From contig NZ_BMEC01000002.1 in the NCBI RefSeq assembly GCF_014636295.1, positions 124,001-188,000 on the forward strand: DNA of 64,000 bases, read 5' to 3'. The position numbers and the translations under genes were made by a program. This document shows, piece after piece, positions 24,711-34,521 of the stretch. The notes under the pieces were generated by a model that ran no database searches, was not told the DNA's origin, and saw only the letters and a list, made by a program, of their open reading frames with translations. Source of the stretch: Marivirga lumbricoides (lineage in GTDB: Bacteria; Bacteroidota; Bacteroidia; Cytophagales; Cyclobacteriaceae). Numbering within the stretch: position 1 is the first letter of the stretch; each line of letters opens with the position of its first letter.

Positions 24711-24792
24711 TGAGTTGTATAAACTTTTCCGCAACTGTTCAAATTTGGGTTTAGCGCTTTAAGACTATGCTGCTGTCTATTGCAGTGTACAA

Positions 24793-25500
24793 TTATTTTA
24801 TCCTCTTTTTTAATTCAACAATTTTAGAAGTTTCGTACCCATCGTGAATTTCTGAAACGTATTTATTAATTTCGATGCTAGCTTTTTCTGTCTGATTGTT
24901 TTCAATCAATGCTTCTATGTAAACCTCATAGTCCGCAGGTACGGTATGCTGACTATCAATAGCTTTTCCAGATTCTGACAACGCCAATTCCTTTTTATTC
25001 AAGCTTAATAATAATTTCGCATACACTCGAATAGGAGCTGTTTCATAAGATTTGTAATTTCTTACGTTCGGCTCGTATTGATTGAAATATTCTTCAAGAA
25101 CTGATTTTGCAATTTCGTCATATCCTGCTTCTATAAAATTACGTGCACATTCAGCCCAGTCATTAGGAGAAACACCCATTCCATATTTGCCATCAGGCTG
25201 TGATCTCAATTCTTCCAATTTTACAGTTGCCGCCTTTGAATTCCTTCCTAAGTCAGACAGTGTTTTTGAGTACCAATCCTTAGCACCCGGGTAATCAGGA
25301 TTAATCTTTAGAAGTTTTTCAAAATCCAAAAGAGCAAGCTCATCCCTTTCCTGGTTTAAATAAATCACTCCACGTTCAAAATAAACTCTATCATAATCTG
25401 AATTGCTTTCAATAATCGAGTCGCAGATTTTCAAAGCTTCTTTGTATTTTCCTTCATCCGAAAGATCAATTACTTTAATTATTAGTTCTTCTATCTTCAT
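24793..25500 (-). CDS. TPR-repeat protein
   Basis: This 235-residue all-helical protein has at least two clear tetratricopeptide repeats at residues 16-85 (EGKYKEALKICDSII, RVYFERGVIYLNQERDELALLDFEKLLKINPDYPGA). Weaker repeats continue through residue 230. TPRs mediate protein-protein contacts and no enzyme domain is present. It follows the acetyltransferase gene after 8 bases and is presumably co-transcribed with it. A short repeat-rich stretch and leader R2b lie downstream. Confidence 0.8.
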   Translation of the reverse strand: MKIEELIIKVIDLSDEGKYKEALKICDSIIESNSDYDRVYFERGVIYLNQERDELALLDFEKLLKINPDYPGAKDWYSKTLSDLGRNSKAATVKLEELRSQPDGKYGMGVSPNDWAECARNFIEAGYDEIAKSVLEEYFNQYEPNVRNYKSYETAPIRVYAKLLLSLNKKELALSESGKAIDSQHTVPADYEVYIEALIENNQTEKASIEINKYVSEIHDGYETSKIVELKKRIK

Positions 25501-25508
25501 TTAAAATG

Positions 25509-25955
25509 CTATTTACCGTAAACGTTTGGATTAAATAATTCCATGTAGATTTCCGGCTTTGGTAGTTTCACAAATCCATATTTTTCATATAACCAGTCAG
25601 CAGTGGAAGTTAATAAAATCCATCGCCTGAGATCTTGCAAATTGGGGTGTGCCATAACAACATCCATTAGCTTTTTTGAGAGTCCTTGTCCTCTATAATT
25701 ATCCAATACATAAATATCACCTAAATAGGCAATTGTTGAAAAATCTGAAATTACCCGTGCAAAGCCGATTTGTTTATTGTTATGAAATAATCCGAAATTA
25801 AGAGAATTGTCAATAGATATTTTTACTTTTTCAAAAGGGATATTGTCACTCCAACCTGAATGTTTTGAAAGAAAATCATGGATTGCCACAATATCCATTT
25901 TCGATCTGTCTGTTGTAATTATAAAGTCGTCAAAAGTAATTTCAATTATTTCCAT
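25509..25955 (-). CDS. GNAT family N-acetyltransferase
   Basis: This 148-residue protein has the GNAT core: FGLFHNNKQIGFARVISD (beta2-3), IAYLGDIYVLDNYRGQGLSKKLMDVVM (motif A with the acetyl-CoA-binding RGQGLS loop) and a C-terminal LLTSTADWLYEKYGFVKL. The overall layout fits the small stand-alone acetyltransferases found next to resistance or detoxification genes. The substrate is unknown. It is the first gene of a two-gene unit with the TPR gene. GNAT genes are frequent in cassette arrays, but this pair has no clear hairpin site on either side. Confidence 0.88.
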   Translation of the reverse strand: MEIIEITFDDFIITTDRSKMDIVAIHDFLSKHSGWSDNIPFEKVKISIDNSLNFGLFHNNKQIGFARVISDFSTIAYLGDIYVLDNYRGQGLSKKLMDVVMAHPNLQDLRRWILLTSTADWLYEKYGFVKLPKPEIYMELFNPNVYGK

Positions 25956-26167
25956 TTAGCATTCATCTCTATTTGTGCCTTTGCCCATTTTTAAGTGTGC
26001 TTAAAAACAACCACTACTTTTATGGTTATAGCAATATCGGGATTTAGAAGCCAATTCCTCTTTCTCCTACCGTAAATTTATTTAAAAATAATATTTTCAT
26101 TTAAGTCTTTAGTCCACATTTGTTATAGCCGACCAATTCCCATTAAGCAATATTTTTATCATATGAA

Positions 26168-26192
26168 AAAAGGCTCTCCGTAAGAAAAGCCC
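26168..26192 (-). terminator. Terminator of the zinc-ribbon/TPR operon
   Basis: On the minus strand GGCTTTTC and GGAGAGCC form an 8 bp stem (with GU pairs) around TTAC, followed by six T. It lies ~35 bases past the stop of the 759-residue gene. Confidence 0.75.
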
Positions 26193-26225
26193 TCATTCAA
26201 TTGTGTCACATTGTTTAGTCGTTCA

Positions 26226-28505
26226 TTATGGATAAAAAACTTCTTCTTTTATCTTATTCCGTAAGCGATTCAGCTTACCCAGTTCTTTTTGCGACAGTTC
26301 CATTTCGCTATAGTCCATAATCAGTAAAGTTCCTAAATGGCTTAATTCACTGTACTCCTTTTGGTTAGCAGCTATTTCTTCTAAAGCTCTTAGGTCGTAA
26401 TAGGTAGATTCCTGTTTTTGACTACACTTTGTGCTTAAATACTTCAGGGCATCCTCGTAATAACCCTTCTTCCGATGTGCCTCAAACATAACGGAAGTCC
26501 ATTTTATTGAGCTGTCAAGGTCTTCTGCTATTACCGGGTAATCATACAGAATCTCCTTATAAGCAGCAATGGCTTCATCGTAGCGCTCAAGTTTGTACAG
26601 TGAGAAAGCCCATCTGGCACCATACACATCATCAAACAATTTAGGAGCATGTTGTATCACTTTATCATATAGCTCTACCACCTTATCAAAATCTTTGGCT
26701 TCAAATGCATGATGAAAGGCCTGCCCATAATGAGTCCCGGGTTTAAAGCCCAGTTCAGCTACCTGCGTAAAAGCTTCTGCTGCCTCAGCATATTTATTCA
26801 TAATGCTTAAGACTTTGGCATTTATCAGGTGATCCAGTGCATCTTTAGGTGCTGAAATGATCGATTTTTCTGATAATAATTCAATGCCCTCCGGTACTTC
26901 TATTTTTGACTGCTTGTGGTGGCCATCATGGATGAGCAGTTGCAGATACAATAAGTAAATACCTGATAATGGATGGTGGCTATGAATATGCGCCAGGTAT
27001 TCATAGGATCTATCGAAAGCCCCCACCTGATAAGCCATATCTGCCATAAGTAGCATAGCATCCCAGTATTCTCTACTATTGACGCTACACAAGGGTACAA
27101 GTTGGTTTATATCCTTTATGGCTTCATTAAAATAAAAAAGACTCCTGTAGAGCAGGGCTCTATAATAAAGCGCCTGCCGCGTATTGTAGGTTTCGGAAAA
27201 TTCAGTAATGGTCTTAGTAAGCCATTGCAAGGCTTCCTGTGTATGTCGTAAAAAGTACAGCGCCAGTCCCATTAAATAAGCCGAGCGGCTGGTTACCATC
27301 TCATTTTGATGAAACGCATTTAGTACCTTTATCACATTTTTCCAGTCACCCAGCGCAAAATACATTTCAGCAAACTCTCTGTAATATGTTTTTTGATCCA
27401 ATCCACTGGCAAAAGCTTCGTTGAGGAGCGTTAATGAGTCTGAATATTCTTCCAGATCAAAGTGTGCTCTGACTTTACCTATTATAGCGAGTGCGTTATC
27501 AGGCAAAATACCTAAAGACTTTTCGTGTTGATCCAGCGCGCCATCATGCAATGATAAACCTCTCAAGGCGTTGGCATGTACATAATGCATCTGGGCATAT
27601 ACACTGGCCGGGATGGATGTGGTTTCATGCTCCATCAACTCTTTAATGCTGTTAGGTACCCGGGGAGCTGAATAGGCAGGGAAATCCTCCAGTAATTGCG
27701 TTATTTCTTCATACTCGCCTGTCATGGTAAGTATTTCAGCATATGCTACTTTACCAATAGGACTTTCAATGGTCTCTTCATCATAAATATAGGGCCATTT
27801 GTCCAGGGCACTTTGCCAGTCATCGCTTCGGCAAAGGTTAATACACTCCAAATGAATTCTCGCTTCTTCCGTAAAGTGATCTTTTGCTTCTTCTTTTTCG
27901 AGCAAAGCCAGACAAAAATCAGCTTTATGCGCTTCATGTGACAGTTTTAATACTTCTTCAAAAGCTTCAGGTGGCACATGATCCGCTTCGAAATCAGTAA
28001 TTTTTGCCAATTCTGCTCCGGCTATCTCGTGTTCTTCTATCAATATAGAGAGGTCGAACGGAGCTTCTTCAAATGCATGCTTCAGGCACTTTTTGGCTTC
28101 TGCTATTTGCCCATTGTGTACATAATATTTAGCCAGGTTTGTTTTGATAACTGCATTGTGCGGATATAGCCTGAAGGCATTTTCAAATACATCAAATGAT
28201 GCCTGTGCATATAGAGAAGTGGCTAGTTCATATTCTTTAGCGGTGGCTTTATCCAGTTGCTCAAGTTCGCTCAGATGTTGAAATACCATATTAGCCCTGT
28301 TGTCAACGTCCTTTTGACCATCCTGCCATAGATAAAAGCGAATGTGCAGTTGATGATAAAGTGCCAGATCATCAGCAGCTGCCTCTTCACGTACCTGCTG
28401 ATAATAGGTGCTGGCTTTCTTTAATTCGGCATGCATTTTAGCCTTTTTTAGCTCTTTATAGCATTCTTTTGCCTCACTTAGGCATTGTATAAATTCTTGC
28501 GTCAT
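26226..28505 (-). CDS. Large TPR-repeat protein, last gene of an uncharacterised operon
   Basis: This 759-residue, entirely helical protein has many TPR units. The clearest lie at residues 110-150 (AVIKTNLAKYYVHNGQIAEAKKCLKHAFE), 310-400, 430-500 and 590-680 (YDKVIQHAPKLFDDVYGARWAFSLYKLERYDEAIAAYKE). It has no signal peptide or enzyme domain, so it is a cytoplasmic scaffold. It starts 10 bases after the DUF1266 gene. In E. coli, DUF1266 genes (ybeR, ybeU) also neighbour Sel1/TPR-type genes in the hscC chaperone locus, a possible functional parallel. It is followed by a good terminator. Confidence 0.88.
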   Translation of the reverse strand: MTQEFIQCLSEAKECYKELKKAKMHAELKKASTYYQQVREEAAADDLALYHQLHIRFYLWQDGQKDVDNRANMVFQHLSELEQLDKATAKEYELATSLYAQASFDVFENAFRLYPHNAVIKTNLAKYYVHNGQIAEAKKCLKHAFEEAPFDLSILIEEHEIAGAELAKITDFEADHVPPEAFEEVLKLSHEAHKADFCLALLEKEEAKDHFTEEARIHLECINLCRSDDWQSALDKWPYIYDEETIESPIGKVAYAEILTMTGEYEEITQLLEDFPAYSAPRVPNSIKELMEHETTSIPASVYAQMHYVHANALRGLSLHDGALDQHEKSLGILPDNALAIIGKVRAHFDLEEYSDSLTLLNEAFASGLDQKTYYREFAEMYFALGDWKNVIKVLNAFHQNEMVTSRSAYLMGLALYFLRHTQEALQWLTKTITEFSETYNTRQALYYRALLYRSLFYFNEAIKDINQLVPLCSVNSREYWDAMLLMADMAYQVGAFDRSYEYLAHIHSHHPLSGIYLLYLQLLIHDGHHKQSKIEVPEGIELLSEKSIISAPKDALDHLINAKVLSIMNKYAEAAEAFTQVAELGFKPGTHYGQAFHHAFEAKDFDKVVELYDKVIQHAPKLFDDVYGARWAFSLYKLERYDEAIAAYKEILYDYPVIAEDLDSSIKWTSVMFEAHRKKGYYEDALKYLSTKCSQKQESTYYDLRALEEIAANQKEYSELSHLGTLLIMDYSEMELSQKELGKLNRLRNKIKEEVFYP

Positions 28506-28515
28506 GGTGAATCGT

Positions 28516-29190
28516 TTAGGCGGTCCAGGTATTTTGATGAAATGGGTGGTCGTTAAGGTGAACTGTTTCCATCAGTTGGTAATAGGTACTTAAAAGCTTG
28601 CCCTGAAAGGAGCTTTGCTGGATGTAATAGGTTTTTGAAGCGGTTACAAACTGTTCCCCGAGGATTACATTTTTGTTAAAGGCAGTCCAGGTGCTAAAGT
28701 ACTTTTTAGCTTTTTGCGCAATGTCTAAAACTCTTCTGGTGAGTTCTTCTTCCGTCATGTAGCCACATAATGTACACAGCCGGCATAGCATTACATAACA
28801 GGAAATATCATAACCAACCAAACCAGTTTGTTGTAACTGGCTGCCATAATAACGCGCCAGTATTAATCGCTTTTTGTCTATTACACTTTCCTGTCCCTCA
28901 AGCATTTCCGTAAATTCTGCATCACTTAGTAAGTCCGTACCATGTGCCATTTGCTGAAATAGCTGGTTGTACATCAAATCATTTCCGTAGAAATAAAGTC
29001 GGTCTTTCACCTCCTTTTCACTATGGATTTGCTGAGTTGCCAGGTAGCTTTTTACATGCTGCACAATACTGCTGTCCATTCTATCATAACCCAGCAGCGA
29101 TTGGTGCTGGCAGGTATCGAGGTGTTGCATTTGCAAAGCAGAAAGGCTTAAAGCCCAGTACAATTCATCTGATAAAATCTCTTTTTCCAT
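28516..29190 (-). CDS. DUF1266-like protein
   Basis: This 224-residue helical protein has a C-terminal half that fits the DUF1266 pattern: DISCYVMLCRLCTLCGYMTEEELTRRVLDIAQKAKKYFSTWTAFNKNVILGEQF at about residues 128-190. That is a D...R/L..LC..GY.(S/T)EEE helix pair followed by FS(S/T)W..F..(N/S)..LG..F. The molecular function of DUF1266 is unknown. The gene is packed 2 bases after the 1249-residue gene and 10 bases before the TPR gene, so the four proteins are likely made together and may form one complex. The family call is from memory. Confidence 0.7.
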   Translation of the reverse strand: MEKEILSDELYWALSLSALQMQHLDTCQHQSLLGYDRMDSSIVQHVKSYLATQQIHSEKEVKDRLYFYGNDLMYNQLFQQMAHGTDLLSDAEFTEMLEGQESVIDKKRLILARYYGSQLQQTGLVGYDISCYVMLCRLCTLCGYMTEEELTRRVLDIAQKAKKYFSTWTAFNKNVILGEQFVTASKTYYIQQSSFQGKLLSTYYQLMETVHLNDHPFHQNTWTA

Positions 29191-29192
29191 GA

Positions 29193-32100
29193 TTAAGAAG
29201 CTGCTTTAAGTTGATCTAGTAAGTTTTGAAGCATTTGGGTGTGTGCAGCAGAATAGGCACCCGTGTTTAGCATAGTTTCTACCGAGCTGATATACTGCAT
29301 AGCAAAGATAGAACCATCAAGCAGTTGCTGCATTTGCAGTGCTGCCAAAAGACCGTAGGTTGAAAATGGACCATCAGGTGCACAAAGCGGGTCTATCAGC
29401 ACCTCAAATAGTTTTTGGTAAAGGTTGATGGCTGTTCCCATGTCTTCGGCTAAAAATGTTCTTATCTCAGTCTGCTTCATGCTGAGTACTGATAGCAGCA
29501 TGGGGTTATTACTTTTGTCTTTTTTGTAATAAGGAATATGGTTAATCAGCTTTTCCATTTGTTCGGTATTTACTGTAAATGACCCCATGAAAGTGCTGAT
29601 TTCCATCATATCCATGTATATTTCATCCGGATCATAGTCTATATTATCCGGAATTTCCATGCTGGAGCCTGGCATTGAGACAGAATCTTCTGATGCTACA
29701 ACAAAGGTTTCAGCCTCTTCTAATTCTAATGAAATACCATTGGCTTCCATCCAACGTTCCAGATCCGTTTTAAAGAAGAAGTTGATCTCATCCAGATGGA
29801 TTTTATACTGTAAATCAAGCCAGATATCATCCGAGATGTCTTCCTTCGGCATATGGTCAAGTATGGCGATCACATGCTTTTCAAACTCCTTCTGAATACG
29901 CTTCTGATCGCTGTCATAGGGTTCCTTATTACTAAAGGCAATCAGGTGGTTGATTTTCTCAGCCATTAAAGTGCTATCCTGACTGAAGCCTTTGGCTATG
30001 TCCTCAATATTTTCTTTCATAACATCGGCTACCCAGGGCGCACTGTATTTTCTGAAATAGTAATCTTCCAGGTAGGCATAAAGGAATTTGATACCATATA
30101 CCGGATTATGTTGCAGCATATTGCTTACCTGCGCTTTCACGAAGTCATACACTTTTTCAGTAAGCGTGAAATGTAGATCAGCCATTTGCCATACCCGCTC
30201 GATGATGAAGTTTCTATCCTCTACGACAGGAGCTATTTGCAACAATACATTTAGAACGGCCGATAGCCAGAATTCCCTGGAATGTTCATTGTTTTCAGTA
30301 TTCTTAGCCATAAGGAAAAGACTGTTCACCAAGCTTGTAATCTGTTCCTGATTTGTTAGGTGCTCCTGAATTTCAGTACCTAGATCCTGCAGTGCATGTA
30401 GAAGAAATGCGTTAGTTTTATGATTGAGTCCATAAGGAAAGTTATGTTGTGCATAAGCGATTACTTCCTCAAAATCCTTAAAAAGGTGGGTTATAACGTA
30501 GGCTCCGGTCAGTGCAAATGACTCTCCGTCTTTTAATACGCTAACCATTGGATTACTGGCGGAATAGGGCACCAGGCAACCAAAACGATCATTAAAGAAA
30601 GCGGCAATTTGCTCATTTTTATTGCGTACAGCTGCCATCTGTAGCCATGTTTTAATCATGCCAAATGGCACCTGCTCACTTTTTACAGAAAAGTTGAAGA
30701 AATCTCTGCCATATTTCGCAAAGATAGGGCTGTAATAATTTCGGAAATTATTGCGGGTTAACCATTCATGAAAGTGGTTTAAACATTTTTCTGATTGATT
30801 ATAATGAAGGACATTTGGCCTGTGCGCATAAAGTATAACATCCCCTGTATCCCATTTTTCTTTATTCCCTAATGCTTCAATAAATGGAAATTTATTATCG
30901 TGGGTTTCAATTTGAAAAATACCCGGCAAACCAAATAGAATGGCTTCTTTATGCCCTTCCAGTAAGCTATGAGTAATAGCCGGTTTCTCCATTAATGTTT
31001 GGGCTACTTCTTCCTTAACAGGCTCAATCCATGGTTCAATAATATCATTATACTCATAGTTTGCGTCCATCTTGCAACGGAATGTCATTACTTGATTATA
31101 GCTGGCGGCAAATTTTTCCCATGATCCATCAAAGAAGTCTTCTATGAAGGTGTCTGTTAAAGCAAAATCACGAGGTTCTCTGGAGTTACCTACATAATAC
31201 TGGCCTTTTAAATAGCCGGAGGTACAAGTCACAAATAAGAGCCAATCGGTTGTTGAGTAATTGGTAAGATCAAACAGTTCTCTGATCAGAAATTTTGCAA
31301 ATGTGTAGGAAACCGGATGCTGAGCAAATGCTATTTCATTAAAGAAATTGAGCATAAGCGTTCTATTTACACTATCAGAAATACTTATTTTGCTGAAATG
31401 TAGTTTCAGAAACATCAGAATTTTGCTCAGCGACTGCTCACTGGGGTAGTTGCCATTTTGTACCATGGCAAGCGCCTTTTCCAGAAAGGCAAATCCTGTT
31501 TCGTAGATTTCAAATTCTTTTGGCCTATCGAACCAGAGTGCATTTACTTTCTGTAAGTCCAGATTGTTAGCACTTACATAGCTCAAAATAGCCTCGGCCG
31601 CATCGAAATAACCACTCGATTGACTGTTCTGAACTAGTTTGTCCAGTTGTTCTTGTGTGATTTTACCAAATTGCCCTGCAAATGCGATGATGCGATAATA
31701 AAAAGCCTTTCCAGATGCATTATGGTTAGCGCTGGCTCTAAACCCTTCCGCTTCCAATAAGTTATTCAATGCATATTGTGCCAGTTGCTCAAATGGAGCT
31801 TTCAATGCTTCCGGCAACACAAGTGGATGCTTCTGAATCTCTTCCTCCAAAACATCTAGTTGATGCGCACTTAATTTGTTATTACGCACAATTTTCGGAA
31901 GTTTATGTGGCGCATGATCAATGAGCCAGGCAATGGCAATAGCCGAAACAGGTGAGTCTTGATGGGTTACAGTGAGTACCCTGTCAGCCTGTTCGAAAAG
32001 TATAGCCGCGGCCAGCCGAAGGGTATTATCATCATGGCTTAATGCTTCTTCTGCTACCAGTTTGAAGCGTTCAAATTCCGGATGCCGTTTGGCCTCCAGT

Positions 32101-32942
32101 TGTTGCAGTAAATGAGCAACAGCCAAAGCTGCATATGGCCTGATGTAATTGATTTTCAGCAAAGGATTGGCCAATTCAATACAGTAGCTGATGAAGTCTT
32201 TTCCCTCTGGTTTAAGAACTTCAGCTGTGTCTTTAATGGTTTGCCAGTCGAAAACCGGTAAAAAGCTATTGATGTGGCTAAAGAAAAGCAGGCTCTCCTG
32301 TTTAAAAAGAGAGGCCTCCTGTGTAAGCCCGTTCCGAATATATTGTGAAGCAGTACTCTTATCCAATGCAGTAGGAAAAGGCACCTGTCGCACATAAGCA
32401 ATTTTGGCGAGTGCCTTATTTACCTCACTGGTAAAGGATTTACGCCTGCTAAGGAAGTCCATCTCATTTTGAGCTGCATCCAGTTTTGCATAAGCTTTGC
32501 AACGGTCCAGATAGGCCTTATCAAAAGGAATTTCCGGAAGTAATTCGTTTTCCAGCGCGGTAAACTTTTCCTGTCCTTTGATTACCACATGATTTTCTAA
32601 CCGCTGTAAATCCTGCCGGGCTAACTCAATAAAAGCATAATGCTGGTTGAACTGATTGCGATATTGCTCCCGTTTAGAATCCTCAAGTTCACTTAGTTTT
32701 TGCGTAAGCGCTAACTGATCCACTCCCAGGCTTTTCAGGATTCGGGCCGGACCAAAGTTCCTGTCGGATTGTACTTCATTGCCACAATGCTTACAGAACT
32801 TTCCTTTAGGAGTATTTTGTGCACACCAGGCGCAGCGTACTTCCTCTCTTACAGTACCTCCACATTGGTGACATAAGTCCCCCGATTTCCAGTCATTAGG
32901 CTGCTGAGCATCGCAACTTTCACAATATATTACTGCTGCCAT
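29193..32942 (-). CDS. Giant zinc-ribbon protein with HEAT-like helical repeats
   Basis: This 1249-residue protein has two N-terminal zinc ribbons (YCESCDAQQP...LCHQCGG at residues 7-28, CAWCAQNT...FCKHCGNE at 37-57), a short coiled coil near 85-180, then about 900 residues of helical repeats resembling HEAT/ARM arrays. A very acidic linker (SMEIPDNIDYDPDEIYMD) lies near residue 1105 and a final helical domain follows. No nuclease, ATPase or transferase motif is visible. It shares the double-ribbon signature (QPxDxxxGDLCxxCG, then CxWC...G.FCxxCG) with the preceding gene, so the two may bind the same partner or DNA. Gene gaps are 3 and 2 bases. Confidence 0.85.
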   Translation of the reverse strand: MAAVIYCESCDAQQPNDWKSGDLCHQCGGTVREEVRCAWCAQNTPKGKFCKHCGNEVQSDRNFGPARILKSLGVDQLALTQKLSELEDSKREQYRNQFNQHYAFIELARQDLQRLENHVVIKGQEKFTALENELLPEIPFDKAYLDRCKAYAKLDAAQNEMDFLSRRKSFTSEVNKALAKIAYVRQVPFPTALDKSTASQYIRNGLTQEASLFKQESLLFFSHINSFLPVFDWQTIKDTAEVLKPEGKDFISYCIELANPLLKINYIRPYAALAVAHLLQQLEAKRHPEFERFKLVAEEALSHDDNTLRLAAAILFEQADRVLTVTHQDSPVSAIAIAWLIDHAPHKLPKIVRNNKLSAHQLDVLEEEIQKHPLVLPEALKAPFEQLAQYALNNLLEAEGFRASANHNASGKAFYYRIIAFAGQFGKITQEQLDKLVQNSQSSGYFDAAEAILSYVSANNLDLQKVNALWFDRPKEFEIYETGFAFLEKALAMVQNGNYPSEQSLSKILMFLKLHFSKISISDSVNRTLMLNFFNEIAFAQHPVSYTFAKFLIRELFDLTNYSTTDWLLFVTCTSGYLKGQYYVGNSREPRDFALTDTFIEDFFDGSWEKFAASYNQVMTFRCKMDANYEYNDIIEPWIEPVKEEVAQTLMEKPAITHSLLEGHKEAILFGLPGIFQIETHDNKFPFIEALGNKEKWDTGDVILYAHRPNVLHYNQSEKCLNHFHEWLTRNNFRNYYSPIFAKYGRDFFNFSVKSEQVPFGMIKTWLQMAAVRNKNEQIAAFFNDRFGCLVPYSASNPMVSVLKDGESFALTGAYVITHLFKDFEEVIAYAQHNFPYGLNHKTNAFLLHALQDLGTEIQEHLTNQEQITSLVNSLFLMAKNTENNEHSREFWLSAVLNVLLQIAPVVEDRNFIIERVWQMADLHFTLTEKVYDFVKAQVSNMLQHNPVYGIKFLYAYLEDYYFRKYSAPWVADVMKENIEDIAKGFSQDSTLMAEKINHLIAFSNKEPYDSDQKRIQKEFEKHVIAILDHMPKEDISDDIWLDLQYKIHLDEINFFFKTDLERWMEANGISLELEEAETFVVASEDSVSMPGSSMEIPDNIDYDPDEIYMDMMEISTFMGSFTVNTEQMEKLINHIPYYKKDKSNNPMLLSVLSMKQTEIRTFLAEDMGTAINLYQKLFEVLIDPLCAPDGPFSTYGLLAALQMQQLLDGSIFAMQYISSVETMLNTGAYSAAHTQMLQNLLDQLKAAS

Positions 32943-32945
32943 AGC

Positions 32946-33524
32946 TTACCTCGTTTTTCTGATTTTTGCCCAGGTAGAATCTTTTTCCTGCGGGGTCATT
33001 TCTTTCACCAGTTTTACAATGGCATTTTTTGATTCTCCTTCTCGTTTTAGAAAAATGCCGATTTCATAATCAGAAGCACTTAAAAACTCCGAGCCACATT
33101 CACGACAGAACTTCCCCGGCCCGGAATTTAAGCACCAGTGGCAATTCAGCACCGGTTCAGCCTGATGCCCGCAGGATAGACATAAATCTCCTGTTTGGTA
33201 ATCCTTGGGTTGCCTGGCACCACAGTGAGTACATTTCACTACATCTGCACTTTCTACAATTATGGGAGCCGAAGGTGTTGCTCCTGCAGAAGCGGAACTG
33301 GTATTGCTTTCAAACTTATTACCAAGTGCCCAGGCCATTACACTTTTACTGGTTTCCTCGTCAATGCCACTAATATCCATCAGTGTCTGGAAATCTCCTA
33401 TGTATTCAAAATCAGCTTTACTGGTTATATCGGCTTGTTCCAGTGCACTAACCTGTTCTTCTGTTAAACCCTTAGCTTTCAGTATGTTTATTAAAAGCTT
33501 GTTCATGTTATTTTCTTCTGCCAT
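32946..33524 (-). CDS. Helical-domain plus double zinc-ribbon protein, first gene of the operon
   Basis: From ATG 33524 this encodes 192 residues; upstream in-frame codons to 33677 read like non-coding sequence (MHNSLYFNSF...), so the shorter form is preferred. Residues 5-70 look like a SAM/HhH-type helical domain (LKAKGLTEEQVSALEQADIT...FQTLMDISGIDEETSKSVMAWALG). A low-complexity linker follows, then two zinc ribbons (CTHCGARQPKDYQTGDLCLSCG and CHWCLNS..GKFCRECGSE) closely matching those of the next gene, and a basic tail. It leads a tight four-gene operon. A nucleic-acid or ubiquitin-like binding role is possible but not shown. Confidence 0.8.
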   Translation of the reverse strand: MAEENNMNKLLINILKAKGLTEEQVSALEQADITSKADFEYIGDFQTLMDISGIDEETSKSVMAWALGNKFESNTSSASAGATPSAPIIVESADVVKCTHCGARQPKDYQTGDLCLSCGHQAEPVLNCHWCLNSGPGKFCRECGSEFLSASDYEIGIFLKREGESKNAIVKLVKEMTPQEKDSTWAKIRKTR

Positions 33525-33677
33525 AATGTCGATTGGTTTAGCTGCTAAATTATTAGATACAATCCGGAGTGCTTTCACTTTAGCGGGTGATATGGGAATA
33601 TCACGGTATTCAGTGAGGGGATAATTTGAGTGAGCAGAAACCTTTGTGAAAGAGTTAAAATACAACGAATTGTGCAT

Positions 33678-33930
33678 TTTCGGTTAACTGCGGGAAAAGT
33701 AACGGAAGATACTTTAGGAAAGGAATCCTTAAATGAATCGGTGCATCAAAAATCCGTTTGAAAAATACCGAAGATGAAATTGTGAAGCTGGATAAGCGTT
33801 GGGGGAAGTAGTATTCCATAGTGCGCAAGGGTATTCTTATAATGAATCGTTTGGCGCATGATCTGCTTAGGATTACAAACCACAGATGAGTATTATAGTA
33901 AAAAGAATAGAATTTAACTAAAAGAAGTAA
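33678..33930. other. Intergenic stretch upstream of the zinc-ribbon operon
   Basis: About 250 bases separate the zinc-ribbon operon from the terminator of the next minus-strand gene. It should hold the operon promoter. I see no gene, repeat or convincing operator. Confidence 0.5.
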
Positions 33931-33932
33931 TC

Positions 33933-33963
33933 AAAAAAAAAGAGTTAGCAGATGGCTAACTCT
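33933..33963 (-). terminator. Intrinsic terminator of the 133-residue hypothetical gene
   Basis: AGAGTTAGC (33941-33949) and GCTAACTCT (33955-33963) form a perfect 9 bp stem with a 5-base loop, followed on the minus strand by eight T. Confidence 0.92.
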
Positions 33964-33981
33964 TCATTGCTTATAAAACTA

Positions 33982-34383
33982 TTACAAGTTATTTTCTAAA
34001 TACTCTTTCATTTGGGTATCATTAAAGAAACCACTGTAATGACCACCAAAACTGGCTTTAATAGTAAATACACCACCTTTTAGTTCCATGCTTTTGTTGG
34101 CTTCTGCATTTTCCTTCTCAATATTCACAATGCTTAGCTGGTTGATAGCTTCCTGAACGGCTTCTTTACCCATATTATCACTGCAAATGTCACGGAATGC
34201 ATCTATTGGTCTTCTTACCGCTACACCTGGAATAAATTTGATGGCGTCAGCATCATTGCTGAATGAATCCCACTCAATTTCAATTGGAAGTTCTTTTCCA
34301 ACAATCTCATTTAATTCTTTCTGAAGATCGTCCATATACTGATCTTTGATGCTCTGAATCGCTTTTTTCTCTTGTAATCCCAT
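33982..34383 (-). CDS. Hypothetical protein (133 aa)
   Basis: The preferred start is ATG 34383 (MGLQEKKAIQSIKDQYMDD). The protein is soluble and acidic, with an N-terminal helix (residues 3-30), a beta strand pair (LPIEIEWDSF), a central KFIPGVAVRRPIDAFRDIC segment and a C-terminal beta hairpin (GGVFTIKASFGGHYSGFFND). I do not recognise the family. It has its own strong terminator and is divergent from the membrane-anchored gene at 34575. The two share a 190-base intergenic region. Confidence 0.75.
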   Translation of the reverse strand: MGLQEKKAIQSIKDQYMDDLQKELNEIVGKELPIEIEWDSFSNDADAIKFIPGVAVRRPIDAFRDICSDNMGKEAVQEAINQLSIVNIEKENAEANKSMELKGGVFTIKASFGGHYSGFFNDTQMKEYLENNL

Positions 34384-34521
34384 TTGATATTTTTGTTTAA
34401 AACCTTTGTTACAAAGGTATTTTGCCTTGAGCAATCAGCTTTAACCAGTAGGGGTGAAAAGATAAATTCACGGAATTCCGTGAGGAAGAAGTTTTTATCT
34501 TCGCAGATATTTAACATTATT

